Assembly (NCBI RefSeq): GCF_024385575.1
Contig: NZ_JANFMV010000001.1
Coordinates: forward strand, 2,199,681 to 2,263,680
Source of the DNA: Rhizobium sp. NRK18
GTDB taxonomy: Bacteria > Pseudomonadota > Alphaproteobacteria > Rhizobiales > Rhizobiaceae
Length of the DNA: 64,000 bases
Direction of reading: 5' to 3'
The translations under genes were made by a program, and so were the position numbers. This document shows, one piece after another, positions 49,510 through 57,489 of the stretch (within the stretch, counting starts at the first letter, position 1; every line of letters begins with the position of its first letter). The notes beneath the pieces were generated by a model that saw nothing but the letters and a program-made list of their open reading frames with translations, had not been told where the DNA came from and did not search any database.

Positions 49510-49559
49510 TGGCAAAGTTTGCCATTTGCTTTGACTGTCCTCCCGATCGGCTCTATCGT
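49510..49559 (+). promoter_or_regulatory. parDE promoter with palindromic operator
   Basis: -35 TTGACT (49531-49536), 17-nt spacer and -10 TATCGT (49554-49559) form a good sigma-70 promoter 24 nt before parD. Seven nt upstream of the -35 lies a perfect odd palindrome, TGGCAAA-G-TTTGCCA (49510-49524), of the kind bound by ribbon-helix-helix antitoxins. Antitoxin autoregulation is the expected function. Confidence 0.6.
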
Positions 49560-49582
49560 GCCTCGGTAATCTGGAGGCTCTC

Positions 49583-49828
49583 ATGGCAACGATGAATGTG
49601 TCACTGCCCGAACAGATGAAGTCCTGGGTGGAAGAGCAGGCCAGCAACGGCCGCTACAGCAATTCAAGCGACTACGTGCGAGACCTGATCCGCAAGGATC
49701 AGGAGCGCCATCAGGCACTGGCAACTCTTCAGGCGGCCGTTAGCGAAGGCGTCGAAAGCGGCGAGCCGAAGCCATTCGATGCTGCGACCTTCAAACAGCG
49801 CATGCGTGAAGGTCATGGAGCCCGATAA
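49583..49828 (+). CDS. parD: Antitoxin ParD (ribbon-helix-helix)
   Basis: An 81-residue CC2985/ParD1-family antitoxin. Residues 1-45 form the ribbon-helix-helix: strand MNVSLPEQM, helix MKSWVEEQA, turn, and the SSDYVRDLIRKD helix. The C-terminal half (about 50-81) is the toxin-neutralising tail. Its stop lies inside parE (14-nt overlap), the usual coupling, and a promoter with a palindrome precedes it. Confidence 0.92.
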   Translation: MATMNVSLPEQMKSWVEEQASNGRYSNSSDYVRDLIRKDQERHQALATLQAAVSEGVESGEPKPFDAATFKQRMREGHGAR

Positions 49829-50135
49829 ATCCAGCGGCTTCAGGCTTTCGCCAAAGGCCCTGCAGGATATCGAAGACATCTGGCGCTACACGGCGGAGAC
49901 ATGGTCGCTCGATCAGGCTGATCGCTATATCGATGAACTTAACAGTATTTTCGTACTTCTGGTTCGGTCGCCGAAGCTGGGGCGTCAATACAGCGACATT
50001 GAGCCGCCCGTGCACATCCACGTCCACAGATCGCATCTGATCGTCTATTTGCCGGAGCAAGGCGGAATCGTCGTGCTGCGTGTTCTCGGCGGACGGCAAA
50101 ACTGGCACGCCATACTCAAGGCGATCGATCCCTGA
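49815..50135 (+). CDS. parE: Toxin ParE (RelE/ParE superfamily)
   Basis: A 106-residue toxin of the ParE branch, which poisons DNA gyrase in characterised members. ATG at 49815 overlaps parD by 14 nt; the 12 upstream codons are not used. Recognisable features: LSPKALQDIEDIWRYTAETW (N-terminal helical hairpin), LNSIFVLLVRSPKLGRQ, YSDIEPPVHIHVHRSHLIVYL, then the C-terminal strand IVVLRVLGGRQNW with the G-R-x-x-W typical of ParE. The coding sequence looks less GC-rich than neighbours by eye (not computed), hinting at acquisition. Convergent with azlD. Confidence 0.92.
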   Translation: MEPDKSSGFRLSPKALQDIEDIWRYTAETWSLDQADRYIDELNSIFVLLVRSPKLGRQYSDIEPPVHIHVHRSHLIVYLPEQGGIVVLRVLGGRQNWHAILKAIDP

Positions 50136-50142
50136 TGTGCCC

Positions 50143-50490
50143 TCAGTAACCCAGCACGTAGAGCCCGGCGATCAGCAGTCCCAGACTGGCGGCGATGCCG
50201 ATGGCCGGCTTGCGGCCAGTGGCGAGGAAGATGCCGAAGCCGATGACGGCCGAACCGAGGCGCAGCCAGAGCGGCGTGCCGGCAAGCGTGCCCGAGGGAA
50301 ACAGGATCAGTTTGGCGATCACGGCAGCCACGAGAGAAGTGGCGACCGCCCTCACCCATTGCAGGCTCTCGGAATTCTCGTCCAGCCGGTTGCCGATCAG
50401 CACGCCGAGCCAGCGCCAGATGTCGGTCGCAAGCCAGCCGGCAATCAGGATGAAGACATAGGGCCACCACCAGGGTCCGGGCACCATCAT
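50143..50490 (-). CDS. azlD: AzlD domain protein, branched-chain amino acid export subunit
   Basis: A 115-residue membrane protein with about four hydrophobic segments, opening MMVPGPWWWPYVFILIAGWLATDIWRWLG as a long helix. AzlD is the small partner of AzlC in branched-chain amino acid export (ygaZH-type). Its first ATG overlaps the azlC stop by one base (TGATG), so it is translationally coupled. Ends 8 nt from the parE stop, convergent. Confidence 0.9.
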   Translation of the reverse strand: MMVPGPWWWPYVFILIAGWLATDIWRWLGVLIGNRLDENSESLQWVRAVATSLVAAVIAKLILFPSGTLAGTPLWLRLGSAVIGFGIFLATGRKPAIGIAASLGLLIAGLYVLGY

Positions 50491-51233
50491 CAGCGCGTCC
50501 CCCAGCCCTTGCGCCGCACGCGGTCGATGACATAGGCGGCGGTGCCGCCGGCGAGACCCGCATAGAGGATGTCGAAACCCGGCGCGAGGATGGTGAAGAC
50601 GGGACCGGCAACAAGGCCGGTCAGCAGCGCGATGTTGACCACCGGATGCTGCGCCGAAGCCCAGAGAGAGGTCAGGAAGTAGATCGGCGTCAGGAAGAAC
50701 AGCGCACCGGCGAGGATCGGCGGCAGATCGGAGACGACGCCGAAACAGACGGTCACCAAGATGATGTTGGCGGTCGTCAGCGTCATGCCGAAACCGGCAA
50801 AGAAGGCGATCCGCCGGTCGCGCGGCACATCCTTGATGCGCTGCATGGTGAACACCCAGGCGGTCACCGCGATGAAATGCGACAGGAACAGGAGAAGCCA
50901 TGTCGGCGTGCGTTCCGTCTTGATCTCGGGGATCAGGGCGGCGACCATCGGCATCAGTCGGATGGCCGAGAGCGCCACGGCGATGAAGCTCGCCAGCAGG
51001 CCGGCCCCGCCGGTCGCCGAGCCGACCAGGATCATCTTGGACGGCAGCGCCCAGACGGCGCCGACCATGAAGGCCGCCTCGCCGCGGCTCACACCCGATT
51101 GCACGGCAAAGGCGCAGAAGCCGACGAAAGACGACATCAGGATCAAGGCCGGCAACGAATAGATGCCGCGCATGCCGGTCGCAAACCAGTATGCGTTCGA
51201 TCGTCCGGCCGTCGTCGCTGTCGCCATTTCCAT
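50490..51233 (-). CDS. azlC: AzlC family branched-chain amino acid exporter
   Basis: A 247-residue polytopic membrane protein with five or six hydrophobic segments. The family's FCAFAVQSGVSRGEAAFM and ALSAIRLMPMVAALIPE segments are recognisable, matching the LIV-E family (YgaZ). Exports branched-chain amino acids or analogues with AzlD. Preceded by the clpA terminator, so it has its own promoter, which I cannot place. Confidence 0.92.
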   Translation of the reverse strand: MEMATATTAGRSNAYWFATGMRGIYSLPALILMSSFVGFCAFAVQSGVSRGEAAFMVGAVWALPSKMILVGSATGGAGLLASFIAVALSAIRLMPMVAALIPEIKTERTPTWLLLFLSHFIAVTAWVFTMQRIKDVPRDRRIAFFAGFGMTLTTANIILVTVCFGVVSDLPPILAGALFFLTPIYFLTSLWASAQHPVVNIALLTGLVAGPVFTILAPGFDILYAGLAGGTAAYVIDRVRRKGWGTR

Positions 51234-51250
51234 GGATAAGTCGTTAGCTC

Positions 51251-51285
51251 AAAACATAAATGCCGGGCAAGAGAGCCCGGCATTT
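51251..51285 (-). terminator. Intrinsic terminator after clpA
   Basis: AAATGCCGGGC (51258-51268) and GCCCGGCATTT (51275-51285) make an 11-bp perfect stem with a 6-nt loop; on the minus strand it runs into TTTATGTTTT. It lies 32 nt after the clpA stop and separates clpA from azlC. Confidence 0.78.
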
Positions 51286-51316
51286 TAATTTGTGACCCTT
51301 ACGATTCGGGTGGCGA

Positions 51317-53755
51317 TTACTTCTTCGCGGACGCCTTGGAGGACCGCTTCGGCTTGGTCGCCGTTTCGCCATCCTTGTCGCCCTTGGGGTCGTCGAGATC
51401 CGGCTCGGCCTCGCTCGCGACCTCTTCCTTCTTGGGCTGGACGGGCGCGCCGTCCGGGATCGCCTCGAGGATCAGGCCGACGGATCCATCCGCCTTCTTG
51501 CCGGTCGTCACATGCACGACGCCGCCCTTCTTGAGCTTGCCAAACAGGATCTCGTTGGCGAGTTCCTTCTTGATATGCTCCTGAATGACGCGGGCGAGCG
51601 GACGCGCGCCCATCTTTTCGTCGTAGCCCTTCTCGGCCAGCCAGGCGATTGCGTCCTCTTCGAGATCGAAGGTGACGTTGCGCTCGGAGAGCTGGGCTTC
51701 CAGCTGCATGATGAACTTCTGCACGACCTGATGGATGATCGACGTCGGCAGCGGAGCAAACGGGATCGTCGCATCGAGACGGTTGCGGAACTCCGGCGTG
51801 AACAGGCGGTTGAGCGCCTCCTCGTCTTCGCCGGTGCGCCTGGACGAGCCGAAGCCGATCGCCGACTTCGACATTTCCGATGCGCCGGCATTCGTCGTCA
51901 TGATCAGGATGACGTTGCGGAAGTCGATCTTCTTGCCGTTGTGATCGGTCAACGAACCGTGGTCCATGACCTGCAGCAGGATGTTGAAGATGTCCGGATG
52001 CGCCTTCTCGATTTCATCGAGCAGCACGACCGAATGCGGATGCTGGTCGACGCTGTCGGTCAGAAGGCCGCCCTGGTCGAAGCCGACATAGCCGGGAGGC
52101 GCGCCGAGCAGTCGCGAGACCGTATGGCGTTCCATGTATTCCGACATGTCGAAGCGCAACAGTTCGACGCCGAGCGACGACGCCAGCTGCTTGGCGACCT
52201 CGGTCTTGCCGACGCCGGTCGGGCCGGAGAAGACATAGGCGCCGATCGGCTTGTTCGGCTCGCGAAGGCCCGCCCGGGCGAGCTTGATCGAGGTCGAGAG
52301 CGCCTCGATCGCCTTGTCCTGACCGTAGACGACAGAACGCAGTTCCTGCTCGAGATTGGCAAGCACCATCTCGTCGTCCTTCGACACCGTCTTCGGCGGG
52401 ATGCGGGCCATGGTCGCGATCGTCGCCTCGATCTCCTTCTCTGTGATCATCTTGCGGCGGCGCGAGGCCGGCAGAAGCATCTGTGCGGCACCGGTCTCGT
52501 CGATGACGTCGATCGCCTTGTCCGGAAGCTTGCGATCGGAGATGTAGCGGGCCGACAGTTCGACAGCCGCCTTGATCGCCTCGTTCGTATAGCGAAGGTT
52601 GTGATACTCCTCGAAATACGGCTTCAGGCCCTTCATGATGGCGACGGCATCGTCGATCGACGGTTCGTTGACGTCGATCTTCTGGAAGCGACGGACGAGC
52701 GCCCGGTCCTTCTCGAAGAACTGGCGGTACTCCTTGTAGGTGGTCGAGCCGATGCAGCGGATGGCCCCGGAGGACAGAGCCGGCTTCAACAGGTTCGACG
52801 CATCCATCGCGCCGCCCGAGGTGGCGCCGGCGCCGATCACCGTATGGATCTCGTCGATGAACAGCACGGCGCCCGGGAACTCCTCGAGTTCTTTGACGAC
52901 CTGCTTCAGCCGCTCTTCGAAATCGCCGCGGTAGCGCGTGCCGGCCAAGAGCGTACCCATGTCGAGCGAGAAGATGGTCGCATCTTCCAGCGCTTCCGGC
53001 ACCTTGCCTTCGACGATCCGCTTGGCAAGGCCTTCGGCAATCGCCGTCTTGCCGACGCCGGGATCGCCGACATAGAGCGGGTTGTTCTTCGAGCGGCGGC
53101 ACAAGACCTGGATCGTCCGGTTGACTTCGGCCTCACGGCCGATCAGCGGGTCGATCTTGCCCTTCAGCGCCTTCTCGTTGAGGTTGACGCAATAGGCCTT
53201 CAGCGCATCCTGCTGCTTCTTCGGGCCGTCCTCATCGCCTGAACGGGAGGCGGACGGCTTGCTTTCGGCAGGACCGTCATCGGCACCACGCGGCGAACGC
53301 GGCTGGGAGGCGCCGGGGCGCTTGCCGATGCCGTGCGAGATGTAGTTGACCGCGTCGTAGCGCGTCATCTCCTGCTCCTGCAGGAAGAAGGCCGCATGGC
53401 TTTCCCGCTCGGCGAAGATGGCGACGAGAACATTGGCGCCGGTCACCTCTTCCCGTCCGGAGGACTGGACGTGAATGACTGCGCGCTGGATCACCCGCTG
53501 GAAGCCGGCGGTCGGTTTGGAATCCTCGTCATATCCGGTGATCAGATTGGCGAGTTCGGTGTCGACATAGTCGACCAGTGTTTTTCTCAGGGTGTCGAGA
53601 TTGACATTGCAGGCACCCATGACCGCTGACGCATCCGGATCGTCTATCAAGGCGAGAAGCAGATGCTCGAGCGTCGCATATTCCTGATGACGCTCGTTTG
53701 CGTAGGTCAGTGCCTGATGCAGTGCCTTTTCCAGGCTCGGCGAAAATGTTGGCAC
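51317..53755 (-). CDS. clpA: ATP-dependent Clp protease ATPase ClpA
   Basis: Hsp100 unfoldase that feeds substrates to ClpP, especially those handed over by ClpS. Starts at GTG 53755 behind GAGGAA (812 aa). Clp-N domain (about 1-145), D1 AAA+ with Walker A GDPGVGKT (230-237), and D2 with Walker A GPTGVGKT; the ClpP-docking loop IGF (in SKSAIGFGSS) is present. The C-terminus is extended beyond the E. coli protein by an acidic stretch and a Lys/Ser-rich tail (about 60 residues), usual in rhizobia. ClpS, its adaptor, is 10 nt upstream. Confidence 0.98.
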   Translation of the reverse strand: MPTFSPSLEKALHQALTYANERHQEYATLEHLLLALIDDPDASAVMGACNVNLDTLRKTLVDYVDTELANLITGYDEDSKPTAGFQRVIQRAVIHVQSSGREEVTGANVLVAIFAERESHAAFFLQEQEMTRYDAVNYISHGIGKRPGASQPRSPRGADDGPAESKPSASRSGDEDGPKKQQDALKAYCVNLNEKALKGKIDPLIGREAEVNRTIQVLCRRSKNNPLYVGDPGVGKTAIAEGLAKRIVEGKVPEALEDATIFSLDMGTLLAGTRYRGDFEERLKQVVKELEEFPGAVLFIDEIHTVIGAGATSGGAMDASNLLKPALSSGAIRCIGSTTYKEYRQFFEKDRALVRRFQKIDVNEPSIDDAVAIMKGLKPYFEEYHNLRYTNEAIKAAVELSARYISDRKLPDKAIDVIDETGAAQMLLPASRRRKMITEKEIEATIATMARIPPKTVSKDDEMVLANLEQELRSVVYGQDKAIEALSTSIKLARAGLREPNKPIGAYVFSGPTGVGKTEVAKQLASSLGVELLRFDMSEYMERHTVSRLLGAPPGYVGFDQGGLLTDSVDQHPHSVVLLDEIEKAHPDIFNILLQVMDHGSLTDHNGKKIDFRNVILIMTTNAGASEMSKSAIGFGSSRRTGEDEEALNRLFTPEFRNRLDATIPFAPLPTSIIHQVVQKFIMQLEAQLSERNVTFDLEEDAIAWLAEKGYDEKMGARPLARVIQEHIKKELANEILFGKLKKGGVVHVTTGKKADGSVGLILEAIPDGAPVQPKKEEVASEAEPDLDDPKGDKDGETATKPKRSSKASAKK

Positions 53756-53765
53756 GCTTGGTTCC

Positions 53766-54119
53766 TCACTTCTTTTCCATGACACATTGCAGCGGATGCT
53801 GGTGCTGGCGGGCGAAGTCCATCACCTGACTGACTTTGGTCTCAGCGATTTCGTAGGTAAAGACACCGCATTCTCCAACTCCGTGATTGTGGACATGAAG
53901 CATGATGATGGTCGCGCTCTCCCGGTCCTTCTGGAAGAACCGTTCGAGAATGTGGATGACGAACTCCATGGGAGTGTAGTCGTCATTGAGGAGAAGAACG
54001 CGATACAGACTGGGTTTCTTGGTCTTCGGTTTCGTCTTGGTGATGACAGAGGTCCCGCGCCCCGCGCCGTCGCCGCGGCCATCGTCATCTTGTTGCATAA
54101 GGATCGGCTCAGCGATCAT
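53766..54119 (-). CDS. clpS: ClpS adaptor for N-end-rule substrates
   Basis: Small adaptor that recognises proteins with destabilising N-terminal residues and passes them to ClpA. ATG at 54119 follows AGGAAAG and gives 117 residues; an upstream ATG at 54143 has no ribosome site. After a disordered N-terminal tail (Asp/Gly-rich, residues about 8-35) comes the folded core with [15 protein letters not shown] and the [11 protein letters not shown] segment lining the N-degron pocket. Next to clpA (10-nt gap), as usual. Confidence 0.97.
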   Translation of the reverse strand: MIAEPILMQQDDDGRGDGAGRGTSVITKTKPKTKKPSLYRVLLLNDDYTPMEFVIHILERFFQKDRESATIIMLHVHNHGVGECGVFTYEIAETKVSQVMDFARQHQHPLQCVMEKK

Positions 54120-54278
54120 TCTTTCACTTTCCTGTTGGCGCATGAGCGGCCGCCTGAATGGCTGCCGTTCAAATCATCCTACTAACTTAGATCATTGCCG
54201 CGAAATTTTAAGTCCCCATTTCGGCGCCGCGAACATATTTGCGTGTGGAATGTTGCAATTGGCCCTTCCAGAACGCCA

Positions 54279-54310
54279 AGAGGCCGGTCGCATCAAAGCA
54301 ACCGGCCTCT
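54279..54310 (-). terminator. Stem-loop downstream of the phasin gene
   Basis: AGAGGCCGGT (54279-54288) and ACCGGCCTCT (54301-54310) form a perfect 10-bp stem over a 12-nt loop, 38 nt beyond the phasin stop. No U-tract on the minus strand. A further 12-bp palindrome, GGTCGGCCGACC (54333-54344), touches the stop codon side. Probable termination or 3'-end stability element. Confidence 0.5.
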
Positions 54311-54347
54311 CGAATGAGAACCGTCAAAGTCGGGTCGGCCGACCTTA

Positions 54348-54689
54348 TCAGGCCGCGACGTATTCCTCAGCCTTGGCAACTGCGCCTTCGTACGGCTTGT
54401 AGGCCGTCTTGGCGAGGTCGGCATACATTTCGCTCATCTTGGTCGACTGAGCGACGAAGCCTTCGTAGGAGGACTTCAGGAAGCTGGTCTGCAGCTCCAT
54501 CGCAGCTTCGATGCTGCGGGTGCCGGCGAGCGCTTCCATATGGGCAACGCCATCCTGGAAGGACTTCTTGGAATAATCGGCAGCTTCGGCAGCGATACCC
54601 TGAAAGCCCTTTGTGATGTCCGAATAGGTCTTCAGCATCGCATCCATGGCTTCCTTGCCCTTCAGGCTTGCTTCCTCGAAATTATACAT
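54348..54689 (-). CDS. Phasin family protein (PHB granule associated)
   Basis: A 113-residue, wholly helical, amphipathic protein of the phasin_2 family that coats polyhydroxyalkanoate granules. Recognisable: MYNFEEASLKGKEAMDAML start, YSKKSFQDGVAHMEALAGTRS heptad pattern and the Ala/Lys-rich C-terminus AKAEEYVAA. ATG at 54689 is placed behind AAAGGAA. It has its own promoter with TGC-rich repeats (see entry), a stem-loop after it, and no other PHB genes nearby. Which of the rhizobial phasin paralogues it is cannot be told. Confidence 0.9.
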   Translation of the reverse strand: MYNFEEASLKGKEAMDAMLKTYSDITKGFQGIAAEAADYSKKSFQDGVAHMEALAGTRSIEAAMELQTSFLKSSYEGFVAQSTKMSEMYADLAKTAYKPYEGAVAKAEEYVAA

Positions 54690-54724
54690 GATGCAGTTCC
54701 TTTCGATAACGACTGTTGCTGATG

Positions 54725-54775
54725 GAGATAATGCATCGCACAATCAAAGTCAAGATTTTTTGTGCAATGCAGCAA
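54725..54775 (-). promoter_or_regulatory. Phasin promoter with TGC-rich repeats
   Basis: Minus strand: -35 TTGACT (54748-54753), 17-nt spacer, -10 TATCTC (54725-54730), leader about 30 nt. Two TGC/GCA-rich elements flank the -35: TTGCTGCATTGCA (54775-54763) upstream and TTGTGCGATGCAT (54743-54731) in the spacer. Such elements are the target type of the PHB-responsive repressor PhaR/AniA. PhaR control is an inference. Confidence 0.5.
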
Positions 54776-54988
54776 TTTGACGGGACGTGTTATCCGCACC
54801 GCCATTGTCCACGTGGCCTGCGTCAGGAAGATGACGTGAAAGCCGGGTCCGGCACCGCCGCGCCGCCGGCAGCAGCGACAAGGTTTCGCAGGTGACCCGG
54901 CGATACGGCGGCCGAAACGACGAAAGCCGGTGGCAGGACCACCGGCTTTCGTTTCGTGTTCATAAAGGTCTGACCGATCAGGGCCGGA
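54776..54988 (-). terminator. Noncoding stretch with terminator of the cysE-DUF3126 unit
   Basis: I see no gene between the phasin promoter and DUF3126. CGAAAGCCGGTGG (54921-54933) and its complement (54939-54951) form a 13-bp perfect stem with a 5-nt loop (CAGGA), 37 nt after the DUF3126 stop; on the minus strand it is followed by a short TCGTTTCGG. The rest of the stretch (54776-54920) is GC-rich and shows nothing I can name. Confidence 0.55.
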
Positions 54989-55192
54989 TCAGAGATCGAT
55001 GTCGAGGATCGCCATCGAGAAATTGTAGGAGAGATCGCCGTCCTCGTCGTCGCGGAAGACGACGCCGAGGAACTCTTCGCCGAGATAGACTTCCGCCGAG
55101 TCGTCCTTGCGTGGACGCGCCTTGACGACCATGGTCGGATTGAAATTGCTCTTGAAATAGGCGTCGAGCTTCTTGATCTCTTCAGGTTTCAC
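54989..55192 (-). CDS. DUF3126 family protein
   Basis: A 67-residue protein of unknown function from a family nearly confined to alphaproteobacteria. GTG at 55192 is chosen as start, 8 nt behind GGAGAAAG, since the conserved part opens with V/M-K-P-E-E-I-K-K-L-D and the longer upstream frame is not conserved. Middle part has the FNPTMVVKARPRKDDSAEVY strands; the C-terminus SYNFSMAILDIDL is characteristic. Downstream of cysE on the same strand, so probably co-transcribed. Confidence 0.85.
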   Translation of the reverse strand: MKPEEIKKLDAYFKSNFNPTMVVKARPRKDDSAEVYLGEEFLGVVFRDDEDGDLSYNFSMAILDIDL

Positions 55193-55293
55193 TGAACTTT
55201 CTCCATCGGGGTCCACAGATTTGCCGCGCTTCTCGCATGCAGGGTACGGGCTGTAAAGGCCCGATCCGGCCTGCGGCGGAAAAGCAGGGCCGA

Positions 55294-56118
55294 TCAGTCG
55301 CCAGGCAGATGTGTCTGGTCCATGGACCGCGACGGCTCCGAGCAGCCGGCCTCGCCCACGACCTTGGCCGGCACGCCGGCAACGGTCGAGCTTGGCGGCA
55401 CCGGCTTCAGCACCACCGAGCCCGATGCGATACGCGAGCAGCAACCGATTTCGATATTCCCCAGCACCTTGGCGCCGGCACCGATCAACACGCCGTTGCC
55501 GATCTTCGGATGACGGTCGCCGCTTTCCTTGCCGGTGCCGCCAAGGGTGACGTCCTGCAGGATCGACACGTTGTCGCCGATGACGGCAGTCGAACCGACA
55601 ACCAGTCCCGTCGCGTGATCGAGGAAGATGCCCTTGCCCATCCGTGCGGCCGGATTGATGTCCGTCTGGAAGACGCTGGACGAGCGTGACTGCAGATAGA
55701 GCGCGAAGTCACGGCGTCCCTTGTGCCAGAGCCAATGGGCCAACCGATGCGTCTGGATGGCATGGAAACCCTTGAAGTAGAGCACCGGCTCGAGGAAGCG
55801 CGTGCAGGCCGGGTCGCGGTCATAGACGGCCTGGATGTCGACGCGCAGGGTGCTGCTCCACTCCGGTTCCTCGGCGAGCATTTCTTCAAACGTCTGGCGC
55901 AGAAGCGTCGCCTGCAGGTCGGGATGATCGAGCCGCTCGCAGATGCGATAGATGACGCAATCTTCGAGGCTCTTGTGATTGAGAACCGTCGAATACAGGA
56001 AAGCCGTCAGGACCGGATCGCTGAGCGCGGCGGCGCTGGCCTCCTGGCGCATGCTATCCCAGATCGGGTCCATCGACTTGACCTGTTCGGCCCTGCGGGC
56101 GTCGTGTTGTGCGACCAT
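55294..56118 (-). CDS. cysE: Serine O-acetyltransferase CysE
   Basis: First step of cysteine synthesis: O-acetyl-L-serine from serine and acetyl-CoA. ATG at 56118 behind AGGAGA gives 274 residues. N-terminal helical domain (about 15-140), then the left-handed beta helix: the catalytic Asp/His pair lies in GFHAIQTHRLAHW and IFLDHATGLVVG, followed by DVTLGGTGK and the glycine-rich feedback loop. The C-terminal tail is short and lacks the terminal Ile that anchors cysteine synthase, so complex formation with CysK is uncertain. Together with metC, 3 kb away, it forms the window's sulfur amino acid theme. Confidence 0.95.
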   Translation of the reverse strand: MVAQHDARRAEQVKSMDPIWDSMRQEASAAALSDPVLTAFLYSTVLNHKSLEDCVIYRICERLDHPDLQATLLRQTFEEMLAEEPEWSSTLRVDIQAVYDRDPACTRFLEPVLYFKGFHAIQTHRLAHWLWHKGRRDFALYLQSRSSSVFQTDINPAARMGKGIFLDHATGLVVGSTAVIGDNVSILQDVTLGGTGKESGDRHPKIGNGVLIGAGAKVLGNIEIGCCSRIASGSVVLKPVPPSSTVAGVPAKVVGEAGCSEPSRSMDQTHLPGD

Positions 56119-56226
56119 CGGTCGTCTCCTTGCTGGCAACGAGCATCGGCTCAATATAGAGGACGCCGGAGCTTTTACAAATAGCCGGCGCGAACGCGAT
56201 TAACGGTCGGTTTGCATGCCGGCATG

Positions 56227-57012
56227 TCACTGACCGGAGACGCGCTCCAGAAACTCCAGAACGGCCTTCTTGAACACCTTGTCACCAACGGCCAGCATAT
56301 GGTCACGGCCGGGAATGTCGAGCGCCACGGCATTGGGGATCAGGTCGGCGAGTTCCTGCGCCGAACCGGCGATATCGTCCTTTGTCCCGACGCCGATCAG
56401 CACCGGCAGATCGAGCTTGGCGATCTTCTCGCGGGAGACGAGATCCCGCGAGGTGGCGATGCAGGCGGCAAGCGCCAGACGGTCGCTCTTCGTCTGGTCG
56501 GCGAAGGCGCGGAACATGCGGCCGCGTTCATGCGTGACGTCGTCGATTGAGGCGGCAAGCAGGGCGTCGGCGATCGGGTCCCAGTCCCCAACCCCGTCGC
56601 ACATGCCCATGCCGAGACCGCCGAAGATGACGGACCGCAACCGATGCGGATCGGAAAGCGCCAGGAAGGCCGAAATCCGCGCGCCCATGGAATAGCCCAT
56701 GACATGCGCTTGGTGAATGCCGAGATGATCGAGGAGCGCCAGCGCATCACCGGCCATCATCTCCGGATGATAGACGGCGGGATCATGCGGCTTGTCGCTC
56801 CGGCCATGGCCGCGATTGTCGAGCGCGATCACCCGGTAGCCGGCATCGCCCAGCGTCTTCAGCCAGCCGGGATGCACCCAGTTGACCGTTGCGGTCGAGG
56901 CGAAGCCGTGGATCAGCAGGATCGGCTCCCCACTCGCGTCGCCTTCATCGAAATAGGCGATATTCAGGCCGTCATGGACGAAGGACGAAAAGCTCGGCGC
57001 ATTGAGGTTCAT
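56227..57012 (-). CDS. Alpha/beta hydrolase
   Basis: A 261-residue serine hydrolase of the alpha/beta fold, without signal peptide. Oxyanion HGFAST (about 35-40), nucleophile S108 in GYSMGA, catalytic acid probably D in GTKDDIAG and catalytic H238 in GRDHM. RVIALDNRGHGRSDKP (about 60-75) is typical of bromoperoxidase-like/esterase members. Substrate unknown. The ATG at 57012 is chosen; an upstream frame to 57123 is probably not translated. Divergent from the zinc-finger gene. Confidence 0.9.
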   Translation of the reverse strand: MNLNAPSFSSFVHDGLNIAYFDEGDASGEPILLIHGFASTATVNWVHPGWLKTLGDAGYRVIALDNRGHGRSDKPHDPAVYHPEMMAGDALALLDHLGIHQAHVMGYSMGARISAFLALSDPHRLRSVIFGGLGMGMCDGVGDWDPIADALLAASIDDVTHERGRMFRAFADQTKSDRLALAACIATSRDLVSREKIAKLDLPVLIGVGTKDDIAGSAQELADLIPNAVALDIPGRDHMLAVGDKVFKKAVLEFLERVSGQ

Positions 57013-57173
57013 GGCGTGACGGGGGCTCCGGTCTTGACGATCTGGCCGCTCTCGCCGGCCAGCGCTTGGAAGATGCGGTGAAAAACCACGGCGAACACGC
57101 GATTTCAACCCTACACATTTCAAATGATCGGCGATAATGTCCGGCGCAATCGATAACCGCTACGGAGACCATC

Positions 57174-57419
57174 ATGGCCGGCCACTCAATTCCGCACTTC
57201 CAGAACGACGGCGGATACCGCGAAATCCAGATCGGCGTGAAGGAGTTCATGTGCACGGGCGCGTCCGTTCCCTTCGACCATCCGCACATCTTCATCGACA
57301 TGGGCGACGACAACGAGAAGGTCTGTTCCTACTGCTCAACGCTCTACAAGTACAATCCGGCGCTGAAGGCGGACGAAACCGTTCCGGCCGGCTGCACCTT
57401 TCATATGAACGCCGCCTGA
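57174..57419 (+). CDS. Zinc-finger protein (NDUFS6-type CHCC)
   Basis: An 81-residue protein with the CHCC zinc site of mitochondrial complex I subunit NDUFS6: C27, H36 in the His-Pro dipeptide, and C51-x2-C54. In bacteria such proteins are annotated zinc-finger domain-containing and are associated with alphaproteobacterial complex I. Assembly into complex I is plausible but the nuo operon is not in this window. It has its own short leader and lies opposite the alpha/beta hydrolase. Confidence 0.88.
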   Translation: MAGHSIPHFQNDGGYREIQIGVKEFMCTGASVPFDHPHIFIDMGDDNEKVCSYCSTLYKYNPALKADETVPAGCTFHMNAA

Positions 57420-57489
57420 TCAGGCGGTCTCCGGCCGCGTGGCGCCTGCCCCAGCGCCCCGGCCGCGACAAGAGAACGGCGGCACTTCC

